From: Methanofastidiosum sp.
GTDB taxonomy: Archaea > Methanobacteriota_B > Thermococci > Methanofastidiosales > Methanofastidiosaceae
Assembly (NCBI GenBank): GCA_035362715.1
Contig: DAOSDU010000013.1
Coordinates: 1 to 49,024, forward strand
Length of the DNA stretch: 49,024 bases
Direction: 5' to 3'
Shown: in pieces, positions 8,092-16,582 of the stretch
Position numbering within the stretch: position 1 is the first letter of the stretch
How the letters are laid out: every line of letters begins with the position of its first letter
Program-made: the position numbers and the translations under genes
Notes under the pieces: generated by a model
The model's database searches: none
The model's input: the letters and a program-made list of their open reading frames with translations, nothing else
What the model was told of the DNA's origin: nothing

Positions 8092-8706
8092 TTATAGTCT
8101 ATTTCCACAATTAACACAAAATGAAGTATCTGCCTTGTTTTGATATCCACATTTATTACAATACTTAGTGCCATATTCGGGAGTTGAATTCTTTGTGCTT
8201 TGAGTTGAGCTGATGGGTGCTCCATTAGTTGTTACATTCTGCTGTTGATTAACAGAAACATTAATTCTGCTCTTGTCTTTGTCCGGAGATATTGCGCTAC
8301 CTATAATGCAGATAATGGCACCGAGCCAGCCTAAATAAAACCCAATTCCTAAAAACCCAAATATTAAAGCCCCTGCATAAAGAAATCCTGCTATTGTCAA
8401 CACTATCATCCCACCAGGGCCCGCTATCGAGCCACCTGCTTTTTTAATAATTGCAAGTAAACCACCTATGACAAGTAATAGAAATCCTGCAACTATTAAC
8501 GCTAAAATCATAGCGGCCATGCCATAAGATGGATTTACTTGAAGCAGAAAGTTTTGCATTACTGAACTATCAGTAAAATTCATCAGTACTGCAACTGTAA
8601 TCTGAAAAGTTGAGTATAAGCCATCGACAAAATAAGAAAATGGCAAAAAAGCAGCAACTATTAGTATAATACCCCCAATTAAACTTATAATACGTCCTTT
8701 ATTCAT
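8092..8706 (-). CDS. Four-helix membrane protein with C-terminal zinc ribbon
   Basis: This is a 204-residue protein of unknown function. There are about four membrane segments: near residues 8-30, 55-85 (YGMAAMILALIVAGFLLLVIGGLLAII), 95-118 and 118-140. A polar Gln/Asn/Ser/Thr-rich linker follows, then a zinc ribbon at the end (YCNKCGYQNKADTSFCVNCG) with four cysteines in CxxC pairs. This arrangement, membrane helices plus a short cytoplasmic zinc ribbon, is common in archaeal proteins of unknown role. The ATG lacks a ribosome-binding site, and a TATA-like element lies about 25 bases upstream, so the message is probably leaderless. Confidence 0.75.
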   Translation of the reverse strand: MNKGRIISLIGGIILIVAAFLPFSYFVDGLYSTFQITVAVLMNFTDSSVMQNFLLQVNPSYGMAAMILALIVAGFLLLVIGGLLAIIKKAGGSIAGPGGMIVLTIAGFLYAGALIFGFLGIGFYLGWLGAIICIIGSAISPDKDKSRINVSVNQQQNVTTNGAPISSTQSTKNSTPEYGTKYCNKCGYQNKADTSFCVNCGNRL

Positions 8707-8723
8707 GCATAAATCTTAAATTC

Positions 8724-8738
8724 TAATTTTATATACTT
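8724..8738 (-). promoter_or_regulatory. TATA box for the zinc-ribbon membrane protein (leaderless)
   Basis: The minus strand reads AAAGTATATAAAATT here, about 20-30 bases before the ATG at 8706. This spacing would put the transcript start at or next to the start codon. Confidence 0.5.
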
Positions 8739-8743
8739 TTCTA

Positions 8744-8935
8744 TTATCTCTTTCTTTTTTCTACTTTTTTTCTTAATAATTTAAATTTCTCAGTTGTTAT
8801 AGGAGAATTCTTGAAGACAATATAAAGCTCTTCAAAATCATCTACAGAAACCATGTCTTTAGGTGAAAAACTATCGATATCGCCCTTCAATTTTTTCAAT
8901 TTGGCAACTCGGGATTCAGAAGATTCTTTAACCAT
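8744..8935 (-). CDS. Small highly charged protein of unknown function
   Basis: This is a 63-residue protein that I do not recognise. It is rich in Lys, Glu and Ser, with predicted helices at both ends (SRVAKLKKLKGDI and TEKFKLLRKKVEKRKR) and a central acidic segment VDDFEELYIVF. There is no cysteine, signal peptide or membrane segment. The reading frame is supported by GAGGAT properly spaced before the ATG. It lies between the zinc-ribbon membrane protein and the cation transporter on the same strand. The basic C-terminus could contact nucleic acid, but that is only a guess. Confidence 0.55.
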   Translation of the reverse strand: MVKESSESRVAKLKKLKGDIDSFSPKDMVSVDDFEELYIVFKNSPITTEKFKLLRKKVEKRKR

Positions 8936-8987
8936 TATTATCCTCTTTTAAATACAAATCACGATTAGTATATGGAATAATAACTAT

Positions 8988-9899
8988 TTATTCTTTTTGA
9001 TAGGGTTCAACGTGCACTGTGATGATTGTTTCGTGCCCTAGAAAATTTCTAATTTCCCCTTCGACCCCATCAGAAATTTGATGGGCTTCAACAATATTTA
9101 ATGATTTCTCTACTAGAATATGAATGCTCATTGAATAATAGTGTCCAATATGCCTAATCCTTAGCTTATGAAAATCTTTAACTCCATTTACATTTGAAAT
9201 TACATCTAATAATTCTTTTTTCTTTTCTTCGTCTACTGAAGTTTCAATTAACTCATTAACACTATCGTGTAGTATCTCTATTGCAACTTTAATAATGAGG
9301 ATACTTACAAAAATAGCTGCAATCGGGTCTAAGATTCGCCATTTTTCCCCTAAAAAGATGGCACCGCCAATACCAATCATTGTCCCTATTGAAGAGAATG
9401 CATCAGATCTGTGATGCCATGCATTTGCAATAATTAATGAACTGTTTATTGTCCTTCCAACATTTACCGTATACCTATACATTGATTCTTTAACTATAAT
9501 AGATATAATAGCAGCGTATAATGCAATAAACTCCGGTTTTTGTATTATTTCTCCTTGTAACGATTTCAGAAGTTTTTCCACGCCTGAATATACAATTAAT
9601 AAAGCCACAAGTATAAGCATTATTCCTACAATAGCTGTCGATAAAGTTTCTATTTTGCCGTGTCCATAGTTATGAGAATCATCTACTGGTTTTTTTACAT
9701 ATTGGAAACCTAACAATACCACAATATCTGAAGCCGTATCAGAAATAGAATGTATCGAATCTGCTATCATTGCAGTACTTTGACCCAATATGCCAGCAAT
9801 AAACTTGAAGATAGTTAGAACAATATTTCCAAGAAGCCCAATATATGTAACTTTTACACCTTTCTCCGACCGTTCTAGAGTAGATAAAGCTTCTTGCAT
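8988..9899 (-). CDS. Cation diffusion facilitator (CDF) family metal transporter
   Basis: This is a proton-coupled efflux pump for divalent metals (Zn, Fe, Mn or similar), 303 residues. Six membrane segments are expected in about residues 18-215. Metal-site residues are visible as ADSIHSISDTASD in helix 2 and HHRSDAFSS in helix 5. The cytoplasmic C-terminal domain (about 216-300) retains histidine-containing strands such as FHKLRIRHIG and the final TIITVHVEP, typical of FieF/MamM-like proteins. The gene has no ribosome-binding site but a TATA-like ATATTTAAAAC element near 9922-9933, so it is likely leaderless and divergent from the beta-helix gene. The metal cannot be assigned. Confidence 0.92.
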   Translation of the reverse strand: MQEALSTLERSEKGVKVTYIGLLGNIVLTIFKFIAGILGQSTAMIADSIHSISDTASDIVVLLGFQYVKKPVDDSHNYGHGKIETLSTAIVGIMLILVALLIVYSGVEKLLKSLQGEIIQKPEFIALYAAIISIIVKESMYRYTVNVGRTINSSLIIANAWHHRSDAFSSIGTMIGIGGAIFLGEKWRILDPIAAIFVSILIIKVAIEILHDSVNELIETSVDEEKKKELLDVISNVNGVKDFHKLRIRHIGHYYSMSIHILVEKSLNIVEAHQISDGVEGEIRNFLGHETIITVHVEPYQKE

Positions 9900-9975
9900 A
9901 TATAATAATATAATAATTGTTTTAAATATTTGTTGTTCAATCGTCTATGCAATAATCGGCGATAAGTAACTTGGC

Positions 9976-9989
9976 CTATAATATATTAT
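9976..9989 (+). promoter_or_regulatory. TATA box for the secreted beta-helix protein
   Basis: CCTATAATATATTA lies 34-47 bases before the preferred ATG at 10023, giving a short leader of about 10-20 bases. The interval also carries the divergent promoter of the CDF transporter. Confidence 0.45.
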
Positions 9990-10022
9990 AATTAATTATT
10001 TAACTTGTTTCTTTATAATTTG

Positions 10023-11243
10023 ATGAGCATGAAGAAAACCTTAATTGCATTGTTATTCACCCTTAGTTTTATTTTATCTTTTGGAGAAATAGCTTATGCA
10101 ACTTCGTACCATATTTATCCTGGTGATGATCTAGCGAATACTATTACTAACAATACTTGTAGTTGGGACATTGTATGCCTCCATGAGGGCATTCATACTT
10201 TAAGTGCAGATGTCAATATTTCAGGAAAAAGTCTTCCAATAGTTGGAGATGGATATGATAAAACCATAATTCTTCTCGAAGACCATGTATTTAGGATATA
10301 TAAAACCCAAAATAACGCAAATCCTATGATCTTTACAATTTCTGGAATCACTTTTAAAAATGCAAAGGCCTCTGAGAGCATTATTTTTGAGAATTATGTT
10401 CCTAGCCATTCTATTACTTTAGTGTTATCTGATTGTAAATTTGAAAATTTAGGAGATATTTCATTTATCTCTGCCGTATACCCCATTAGAGATTATAAAA
10501 TGACAATAAATAGGTATGATATTTATTATGGGGAGAGTTCGCCTCCTGAAATAGAGGCCTCATCAGGAAATGACATAAAATATACCTATAAATCGATGGA
10601 GATAACAATAATTGATTCAAATTTTGTTAACTCTAGTTCTCTAACTGCATATTCTTTTTCCCCTGAGAGCACTATCGATTTAAAAGTAGAAAATTCTTTG
10701 TTCCTTGACAATAATACTGGCATCCAAGTTTTTGGCCCAGTAGATCTATACTTTAAAAATAACCTTGTTAGTAATAATGAAAAAGGAATTTTATTTGATT
10801 CGACTAATTCTAAAGGTATTTTGATAAATAATACTATAGATTCAAATGGTGGCTCTAAAGGATTTGGAATCTATAATAAAGGGATCATTGACATGCAAAA
10901 TAATATTATCTCAAATAATAATTATGGAATTTATAACGAAGGTCATATTACTTATTCTAGTAACATGTTATGGGCAAATAAAATAAATCATGGCATCTCT
11001 GAAATTGATTTTTTAGTTTTTAATCCGTCATTCATAATCGGACCTAATGGTCCTTACTACCTTGACGAACAAAGTAAAGCCATAGATTCAGGTTCAGGCA
11101 CTTCATCTTTTTTTAAGTTAAATCACAAAACAACAAACGTTAATGGAAACTTTGATAGGGGCATAGTCGATTTGGGACATCACTACGAATCTAAGTACAA
11201 GGCATCTTTATTTTCTCGCTTAATTGATATCTTATTCAAGTAA
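10023..11243 (+). CDS. Secreted right-handed parallel beta-helix protein
   Basis: This is an exported protein of about 406 residues. It starts with a signal peptide (KKTLIALLFTLSFILSFGEIAYA). The rest consists of short Asn/Gly/Ile-rich strand repeats typical of a right-handed parallel beta-helix (NosD/PbH1-like), clearest in the second half: LDNNTGIQVF, SNNEKGILFD, LINNTIDSN, MQNNIISNNNYGIYN. The C-terminal part contains DSGSGTS followed by HKTTNVNG, as in archaeal adhesin-like proteins. I place the start at the ATG at 10023 (10029 is equally possible); the TTG at 10005 would put extra residues before the signal peptide. No catalytic residues for a polysaccharide lyase are evident. A surface or adhesin role is inferred. 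Confidence 0.75.
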   Translation: MSMKKTLIALLFTLSFILSFGEIAYATSYHIYPGDDLANTITNNTCSWDIVCLHEGIHTLSADVNISGKSLPIVGDGYDKTIILLEDHVFRIYKTQNNANPMIFTISGITFKNAKASESIIFENYVPSHSITLVLSDCKFENLGDISFISAVYPIRDYKMTINRYDIYYGESSPPEIEASSGNDIKYTYKSMEITIIDSNFVNSSSLTAYSFSPESTIDLKVENSLFLDNNTGIQVFGPVDLYFKNNLVSNNEKGILFDSTNSKGILINNTIDSNGGSKGFGIYNKGIIDMQNNIISNNNYGIYNEGHITYSSNMLWANKINHGISEIDFLVFNPSFIIGPNGPYYLDEQSKAIDSGSGTSSFFKLNHKTTNVNGNFDRGIVDLGHHYESKYKASLFSRLIDILFK

Positions 11244-11273
11244 TTGTAGCATTTTACGCTAATTTAGATAGTT

Positions 11274-11376
11274 TATAATTATTTAAAGGCGAAAAAATCA
11301 TGGATAATTCATATAAGCGAGGATCGTCCTTAGAGTATTTGATGGAGTGAGGTTATAAAGGAATCCGATAAGGATT
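11274..11376 (+). promoter_or_regulatory. Promoter and structured leader of the zincin-like gene
   Basis: A TATA-like TATAATTATTTAAAGG lies at about 11274-11289. The roughly 95-base leader that follows holds two short inverted repeats: AGGA-TCG-TCCT (11320-11330) and AATCC-GATAA-GGATT (11362-11376). GGTGAT then precedes the ATG at 11403. The 11244-11402 gap holds no reading frame I can support. Confidence 0.35.
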
Positions 11377-11402
11377 AATATTAGTATTTTATTGGTGATT
11401 AA

Positions 11403-12170
11403 ATGAATCCTTTACCTGAAAGTTATATAAGAAAAATGGCAGATGAACCAACTTCGAAATTTCTCGATTTATGGAAAAAATTATCAGAAGAATTGCTTGG
11501 CTATCCAATCGAAATAATGATGGGTGATCGAAAGGATAATCCTGAGTTAAAACATATACCTGGAGAACTTAATAGTGCATATCCTGCAGTGATAGATGGA
11601 AAGGTAGTATTACCAATATGGTTAGAGAATCCAAAATCGTTTGATCCTTTACTAATAACGCATGAAATAGGACATTGGATCTTAATGATTAAGGGATTTA
11701 AAGGATTGGTAAATAAATATAATAGACAAACTGGGATGGATATTAACATGAATTCTTTAGCTCAGCATTCGCCTCTTTACAAACTTCAGAGAGACCTAGG
11801 ACATGATCCACAAAAAATGATTGATACAAGAACAAAGTCCAATTTAAATATTCTATTCAGAGGCCCCGAACTAATGTTAGGGGACCGATGGGCTGAGTTT
11901 GCGCTTTTGTTTGCCGATGATGCATTGAACTGCTCGGAAGAACTAAAAAATGACCTTATTGAAATACTTCAAGAAGACTTTCCTGTTACATTTTCTTTTT
12001 TAGAAAAAATATTAAATTTAGTATCTAAGCACGATCTTAACGACCCCAAGTCAAATCTTGCTTTCTTAAGAAATTTAGTCGATACAATTTATTTAGGCGA
12101 AGGCTGGAAGGTAATTGACGAAGTCGTAGAATTAAAAGAAATGATAAAAGAATGCAATCAAAAAAACTAA
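11403..12170 (+). CDS. Zincin-like protein with HEXXH motif, family unknown
   Basis: This 255-residue soluble protein is not one I can place in a named family. The helix ITHEIGHWILMIKGF (about residues 85-99) contains HEIGH, a full HEXXH zinc-protease motif. A downstream segment, GDRWAEFALLFADDA, has an acidic residue that might be the third ligand (glutamate, as in gluzincins), but this is not certain. There is no signal peptide, so it should act in the cytoplasm. The start is secure: GGTGATTAA lies directly before the ATG. It meets the SemiSWEET gene tail to tail with one base between stops. It could also be a non-proteolytic metal protein. Confidence 0.65.
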   Translation: MNPLPESYIRKMADEPTSKFLDLWKKLSEELLGYPIEIMMGDRKDNPELKHIPGELNSAYPAVIDGKVVLPIWLENPKSFDPLLITHEIGHWILMIKGFKGLVNKYNRQTGMDINMNSLAQHSPLYKLQRDLGHDPQKMIDTRTKSNLNILFRGPELMLGDRWAEFALLFADDALNCSEELKNDLIEILQEDFPVTFSFLEKILNLVSKHDLNDPKSNLAFLRNLVDTIYLGEGWKVIDEVVELKEMIKECNQKN

Positions 12171-12171
12171 C

Positions 12172-12426
12172 CTACTTATACTTTATTTTTAAGCCCAGTA
12201 CAATTAATACTAGGAATAGCGATATTCCATTTGCTAAAATAATTGGAAGATCTTTTTTATATAATCCGTATATTAGCCATAAAAATATCCCTGCAGATAA
12301 AAGAGTCCACATCCAAAATGATATATCTCTTGTTTCCTTTAATCTAATAGTCTTAATTACTTGAGGTAATGATGAGACAGTAGTGAGGAACGCAGCTGAT
12401 AGGCCAATAATCGTAATAATGTCCAT
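12172..12426 (-). CDS. SemiSWEET-type (PQ-loop) small transporter
   Basis: This is an 84-residue three-helix membrane protein. The hallmark PQ motif is in helix 1 (TTVSSLPQVIKTIRLKETRDIS), followed by SFWMWTLLSAGIFLWLIYGL and a third helix with NGISLFLVLIVLGLKI. SemiSWEETs work as dimers and move sugars or other small solutes across the membrane (known for bacterial members). The length is typical of the family. A conserved asparagine in helix 3 (ANGIS) is present. The substrate is unknown. It converges with the zincin-like gene. Confidence 0.88.
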   Translation of the reverse strand: MDIITIIGLSAAFLTTVSSLPQVIKTIRLKETRDISFWMWTLLSAGIFLWLIYGLYKKDLPIILANGISLFLVLIVLGLKIKYK

Positions 12427-12508
12427 ATATTGTAGAATATATATTTAAATCATATATCTTTCGGTAACTTAATTATTTTTGATGCAATTTGTCAAAAAAC
12501 TTAATAAA

Positions 12509-12520
12509 CTTTATTTATTA
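12509..12520 (+). promoter_or_regulatory. TATA box of the purB-arcS operon (leaderless)
   Basis: CTTTATTTATTA lies 20-31 bases before the ATG of purB at 12540, which has no convincing ribosome-binding site. This fits a leaderless transcript. Confidence 0.45.
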
Positions 12521-12539
12521 AAATAGATTAGGGATTATA

Positions 12540-13847
12540 ATGATTCATCCAATTGATAATAGATATGGTTCTTTGGAAATGAGAAAAATATTTGATGAGG
12601 AGGAGAGATTAAATAAGATGCTTCTAGTCGAAGGAGCAATAGCAAAAGCTCATTCAGAATTAGGCCACATACCGAAAGAAGCAGGCAACGAGATTTTCAA
12701 GAAAGCAAATACAAAATATGTTTCTCTAGAAAGAATGAAGCAGATAGAATCAGAAATAAATCATGATATAATGGCATTAGTCCTTTCTCTTTCCGAGCAG
12801 TGCGGGGAACATGGAAAATATGTACATCTCGGGGCAACTTCAAACGATATTAATGATTCTGCAACAGCCCTCCAATTTGTCGAAGCTTTTAAAATTGTTT
12901 TTTCTGATTTAAATAAACTTGAAGATATACTTATGGAATTATCCAAAAAATATCGCAATACTGTTTGTGTGGGAAGAACTCACGGACAACATGCTATACC
13001 AACTACATATGGAATGAAGTTTGCTCTTTTCTTAGATGAGATAAGAAGAGCTAGAGATAGGCTCGAGTTTTCATATAGTAATGTTTCTGGGAAGATATCT
13101 GGGGCCGTTGGGACCATGGCATCATACAAAGATGGTCCTGAACTTCAAAAAAAAGTTGGAGATATTCTTGGAATTAAAATGGCCAAAATATCAAATCAAG
13201 TTGTATCTAGGGACACGTATGCGGATGTCATGTTCTCTTTAGCTTCTTTGGCTTCAACCCTAGATAAACTCGCTTTGGAAATAAGAAATCTTCAAAGAAC
13301 CGAAATAATGGAAATTGCAGAAGGATTTGGTAAAAAACAAGTTGGCTCTTCAACTATGCCAAACAAAAAGAATCCAGTAACATGTGAAAAAATATGTGGT
13401 CTTGCAAGAGTATTATACTCTAATGTATTTCCAGCAATACTAAATAATCCTTTGTGGCACGAAAGAGATCTTACAAACTCCTCATGCGAGAGAGTCATCC
13501 ATCCTGAATCATTTATATTATTGGACGAGATGCTCAAGGGCGCTATCAAAGTATTGTCTAGTCTAGTATTCTATGAGTCAAATGTAAAAAAGAACTTAGA
13601 GCTTACCGGATATTCAAATTTGGCAGAGGTGCTAATGTTAAAATTAGTTGAGAAAGGCATGGGAAGGCAGGATGCACATGAAACAATGAGGCTAGTTTCT
13701 ATGAAAGAAGGAAGATTCATTGACAATGTTAAGAAAGATAATAAGATAAGAGAATTATTATCTGAAGCTGAAATAAACGATGCGTTAAATCCTGAAAAAT
13801 ATATTGGGTATGCTAAAGAGATAGTGGATGATGTCATTGGAAAATAA
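12540..13847 (+). CDS. purB: Adenylosuccinate lyase
   Basis: PurB makes fumarate in two steps: from SAICAR to AICAR in purine synthesis and from adenylosuccinate to AMP. The fumarase/aspartase superfamily signature is at about residues 266-276 (GSSTMPNKKNP), with the earlier active-site blocks HLGATSNDINDSA (about 97-109) and GRTHGQHAIPTTYG (about 143-156). The length of 435 residues is normal. It is the first gene of a four-gene plus-strand operon and overlaps arcS by 20 bases. The family assignment is strong because the N-terminal HPIDNRYGSLEM is PurB-specific. Confidence 0.95.
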   Translation: MIHPIDNRYGSLEMRKIFDEEERLNKMLLVEGAIAKAHSELGHIPKEAGNEIFKKANTKYVSLERMKQIESEINHDIMALVLSLSEQCGEHGKYVHLGATSNDINDSATALQFVEAFKIVFSDLNKLEDILMELSKKYRNTVCVGRTHGQHAIPTTYGMKFALFLDEIRRARDRLEFSYSNVSGKISGAVGTMASYKDGPELQKKVGDILGIKMAKISNQVVSRDTYADVMFSLASLASTLDKLALEIRNLQRTEIMEIAEGFGKKQVGSSTMPNKKNPVTCEKICGLARVLYSNVFPAILNNPLWHERDLTNSSCERVIHPESFILLDEMLKGAIKVLSSLVFYESNVKKNLELTGYSNLAEVLMLKLVEKGMGRQDAHETMRLVSMKEGRFIDNVKKDNKIRELLSEAEINDALNPEKYIGYAKEIVDDVIGK

Positions 13848-15414
13848 TTTTTCTTTTGAGATACTCTATGAAGATGGACATAGACTAGGCAAGGTAAATT
13901 TAGGCGGCCAGGTAGAAAATACGCCCTGTATTATTCAAAATAATAGGGATTATTTTCAATTTGGCAATATAACTATTGAAAAATCCCTCTCTCATCTTGT
14001 CGCTGAAACTTATAAAAGAGGTAAGTATGACCTTTATACAGTTCCACTTGTCCAAATACCTTTTGACTTACCAATAAGAGAAGCAAAAAGATTATCTAGT
14101 TTAAATATATCAATAATCAAAGAGGAGAAAGGAGATTGCCTTCCAATCTACCTTACAAAGTATAGCGAATTAAATCAGGAACTTTTTGAGTCAATACCTA
14201 AAAAATCTATCTATTTTTTTAAAAGAATAGCCGATGAGAGAATTCTTCTTGATTTCTATTTTCAATTAAAAGAGAAATATCCTTCTTCTATTTTTTTCAT
14301 TGATTCAAAAAATTATGAAATTCCAATATTTCTCTTCCTAGGATTTGACCTATTCTTAGCCGAAGAAAACAATGAACGGTTTTTCAACGAGTATCTTTCA
14401 AATCCTTTGCCAGAATTAGTAGAGATGTACTCAAATGGGTCTGTTAATTCTAGAAGATTATTAAGAATCCTATACAAAGAGTTCTTTAATTCTTTTGAAG
14501 TTCATTTGAGAAGAGAGTTTAAGAGGTCGTATTATATAGATGATATCTCTTTAGATCGGCCGCAGGTAGTGAGATGGAGAAAAGAAGTAGAGCAATATTA
14601 TGTCCCTCCAACAAATATAATATTATTACTTCCCTGTAGTGCAAAAAAACCTTACCGAGTCTCTAAATCGCATATTAAAATTATCTCATTCTTAAGAGAT
14701 GTGTTAAAGAATAAATACTCTAATTTATCTCAGTTAATTCTTACATCACCATTGGGCGTAGTTCCAAGAGAACTTGAAGACTATGCAGACTATGATATTC
14801 CTGTGACGGGGCACTGGAATCAAGAAGAGTTAGATTCTCTTTCTGGATTACTTTGTTCATTACTAAATAAATGTAATAATCCAGTTGTAATCGCACATTT
14901 TGGGGAGAATAGCCCTTATCTAAAGGCACTTGAGAAACTCCCGTTTAAAATACTATATACCCAAGGATCTCTTGAAGAATTAAAGAATATTCTTGAAACG
15001 AATAGAATTCTTTGGGATAAAGAGCCTCTTAATGAATATAAAACTAAAGCACAAAAAATGTTTTCATTTCAATTCAAGAAAGAATTTGATTTGCCTTTTA
15101 ATTATATCGAAAGAAGAAAAACTACTGATTTGACTTTTAATAAAAAGATTATAGGTATTTTCCAGAATAAAATTAAAGTGAATGTTAAGGGTGGCGAATT
15201 AATAAAAGATTCCTTGTGGGTAAATATTGATTTTGATTTAAGAGGGGATATATTTTCTAAAGGCATCATAAGTAATTCTAAGAATATCCGCCCAGGGGAT
15301 GATGTTATAGTTCAAAAAAACAATAAATGTATAGGTGTGGGGGAGGCAGTAGTTTCTGGGGACATGATGAAAAAGTTGAATAGAGGAAAAGTTGTTAAAA
15401 TTAGGGCGAGATGA
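13828..15414 (+). CDS. arcS: Archaeosine synthase, alpha subunit (ArcS/TgtA2)
   Basis: ArcS converts preQ0 at position 15 of archaeal tRNA towards archaeosine. The ArcS-specific motif PC-X3-KPY-X2-S-X2-H is complete: PCSAKKPYRVSKSH at about residues 269-282. The protein is 528 residues, with an N-terminal TGT-like region whose catalytic residues are degenerate and a C-terminal PUA domain (about 450-527, ending GVGEAVVSGDMMKKLNRG and KVVKIRAR), as expected for this family. It is known that some archaea pair ArcS with a RaSEA radical-SAM partner; none is in the window. It overlaps purB and is followed directly by a YjbQ-family gene. It marks the organism as archaeal. Confidence 0.93.
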   Translation: MMSLENNFSFEILYEDGHRLGKVNLGGQVENTPCIIQNNRDYFQFGNITIEKSLSHLVAETYKRGKYDLYTVPLVQIPFDLPIREAKRLSSLNISIIKEEKGDCLPIYLTKYSELNQELFESIPKKSIYFFKRIADERILLDFYFQLKEKYPSSIFFIDSKNYEIPIFLFLGFDLFLAEENNERFFNEYLSNPLPELVEMYSNGSVNSRRLLRILYKEFFNSFEVHLRREFKRSYYIDDISLDRPQVVRWRKEVEQYYVPPTNIILLLPCSAKKPYRVSKSHIKIISFLRDVLKNKYSNLSQLILTSPLGVVPRELEDYADYDIPVTGHWNQEELDSLSGLLCSLLNKCNNPVVIAHFGENSPYLKALEKLPFKILYTQGSLEELKNILETNRILWDKEPLNEYKTKAQKMFSFQFKKEFDLPFNYIERRKTTDLTFNKKIIGIFQNKIKVNVKGGELIKDSLWVNIDFDLRGDIFSKGIISNSKNIRPGDDVIVQKNNKCIGVGEAVVSGDMMKKLNRGKVVKIRAR

Positions 15415-15418
15415 TAGA

Positions 15419-15817
15419 TTGAGCCACGTTATAAAATTAAGATCAAATAAGAGAATAGAAGCAATTGAAATAACAGAAGAAATAAAGAAATTTATTTCAA
15501 AATCAAATTTCTCTTCAGGTGTGGCGTTTATTTACTCTCCTCATACTACTTCAGGGATAATGATTAACGAAAGTTATGATCCTTCAGTAGCGGAAGACAT
15601 TAACTCTTTTCTCTCAAAACTAGCACCACGAGGCATAGATTATAAACATCTTGAAGGAAATTCAGATGCACACATAAAAAGTTCCATAATTGGGCCATCC
15701 AAAACTATTATCATTGAAAATGAAAAACTTGTTCTTGGAACTTGGCAAGGGATTTTTTTCATGGAATTTGATGGTCCAAGATCAAGGAACGTATATGTAA
15801 AATTGGTCAAGGATTGA
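15419..15817 (+). CDS. YjbQ/UPF0047 family protein
   Basis: This is a small conserved protein of the UPF0047 family; some members show thiamine-phosphate synthase activity, but the true role is not settled. The signature is present: SPHTTSGIMINESYDP and LEGNSDAHIKSSIIGPS, then GTWQGIFFMEFDGPRSR. The frame is open from a TTG at 15392 inside arcS, but the protein family begins near VIKLRS, so I prefer the TTG at 15419, four bases after the arcS stop. It belongs to the purB operon. Confidence 0.88.
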   Translation: MSHVIKLRSNKRIEAIEITEEIKKFISKSNFSSGVAFIYSPHTTSGIMINESYDPSVAEDINSFLSKLAPRGIDYKHLEGNSDAHIKSSIIGPSKTIIIENEKLVLGTWQGIFFMEFDGPRSRNVYVKLVKD

Positions 15818-15821
15818 TTTC

Positions 15822-16577
15822 ATGCTTCAAACCGCTTTTAATGCCGCAAGGGCATCTGGGGAAATTCTAAAAAAATATTACAAAAATGATTGTGGAGTCT
15901 ATAAAAAAGGAGATTTTGACATAGTAACAGATGCAGATTATGAATCTGAAAAGAAAGCCATCGAAATAATTAGCCAAAAATTCCCAGACCATTCATTTAT
16001 ATGCGAAGAATGCGGATTCTCCGGAAACGAGGATGCAGAGTATAAATGGCTAGTTGATGCACTTGATGGGACAATAAACTTCACTAGATGCGTTCCATTA
16101 TTCTCTTTTTCAATTGCTTTATTAAAGAACGAGATCCCCGTCCTTTCAGTAATATATAACCCTATAACTGAAGACCTTTATTATGCAGAAAAAGGAAAAG
16201 GTGCTTACCTTAATGAAAGAAAACTCTTTATTTCTAAAAACATTAATCTCAAAGATTCAATAATTGTCAGTGATTTAACAAAAGATAGGAATTTTCACGA
16301 AGAATTTTTTAAGATGCTGCAGTCATTATCGAAAGAGGTTTTAGGAATTCGTTTAACTCAATCTACATCTATAAATCTTGCATTTGTTGCAGAAGGAAGA
16401 TATGACATTTTTATTAAAAATATAATCAAGTATTATGATGCAATTGCTGGAGCCTTAATATGCGAAGAAGCAGGAGGCACTGTTGTTGATTTCTCAAGAA
16501 ACAGAATTTCTAAATATTCCAAAGGAATTATAGTTTCAAACAGCGTGTTAACTAATAAAATATTAGAGATAATCTAG
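15822..16577 (+). CDS. Inositol monophosphatase / archaeal FBPase family protein
   Basis: This is a Mg-dependent sugar-phosphate phosphatase of 251 residues. The metal-binding motifs are ICEECG (Glu pair near 66-67), VDALDGTINF (Asp residues near 84 and 87) and YYDAIAGALICEEAGG at the C-terminal site. The first core motif normally reads DPIDGT or DPLDGT; here it is DALDGT, a proline-to-alanine change beside the catalytic aspartates, which themselves remain. Archaeal members often act on both inositol phosphate and fructose 1,6-bisphosphate. It is the last gene of the purB-arcS operon, starting four bases after the YjbQ stop. Confidence 0.88.
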   Translation: MLQTAFNAARASGEILKKYYKNDCGVYKKGDFDIVTDADYESEKKAIEIISQKFPDHSFICEECGFSGNEDAEYKWLVDALDGTINFTRCVPLFSFSIALLKNEIPVLSVIYNPITEDLYYAEKGKGAYLNERKLFISKNINLKDSIIVSDLTKDRNFHEEFFKMLQSLSKEVLGIRLTQSTSINLAFVAEGRYDIFIKNIIKYYDAIAGALICEEAGGTVVDFSRNRISKYSKGIIVSNSVLTNKILEII

Positions 16578-16582
16578 TCACT

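Noticed and set aside
11244..11402. Possible small RNA or riboswitch before the zincin-like gene
   Set aside because: Two short hairpins are visible, but no known riboswitch core, C/D box pair or tRNA fold can be recognised. It is kept only as a structured leader.
12152..12364. 70-residue plus-strand frame overlapping the SemiSWEET gene
   Set aside because: The minus-strand SemiSWEET has a clear PQ motif, and this frame has no ribosome-binding site or recognisable domain.
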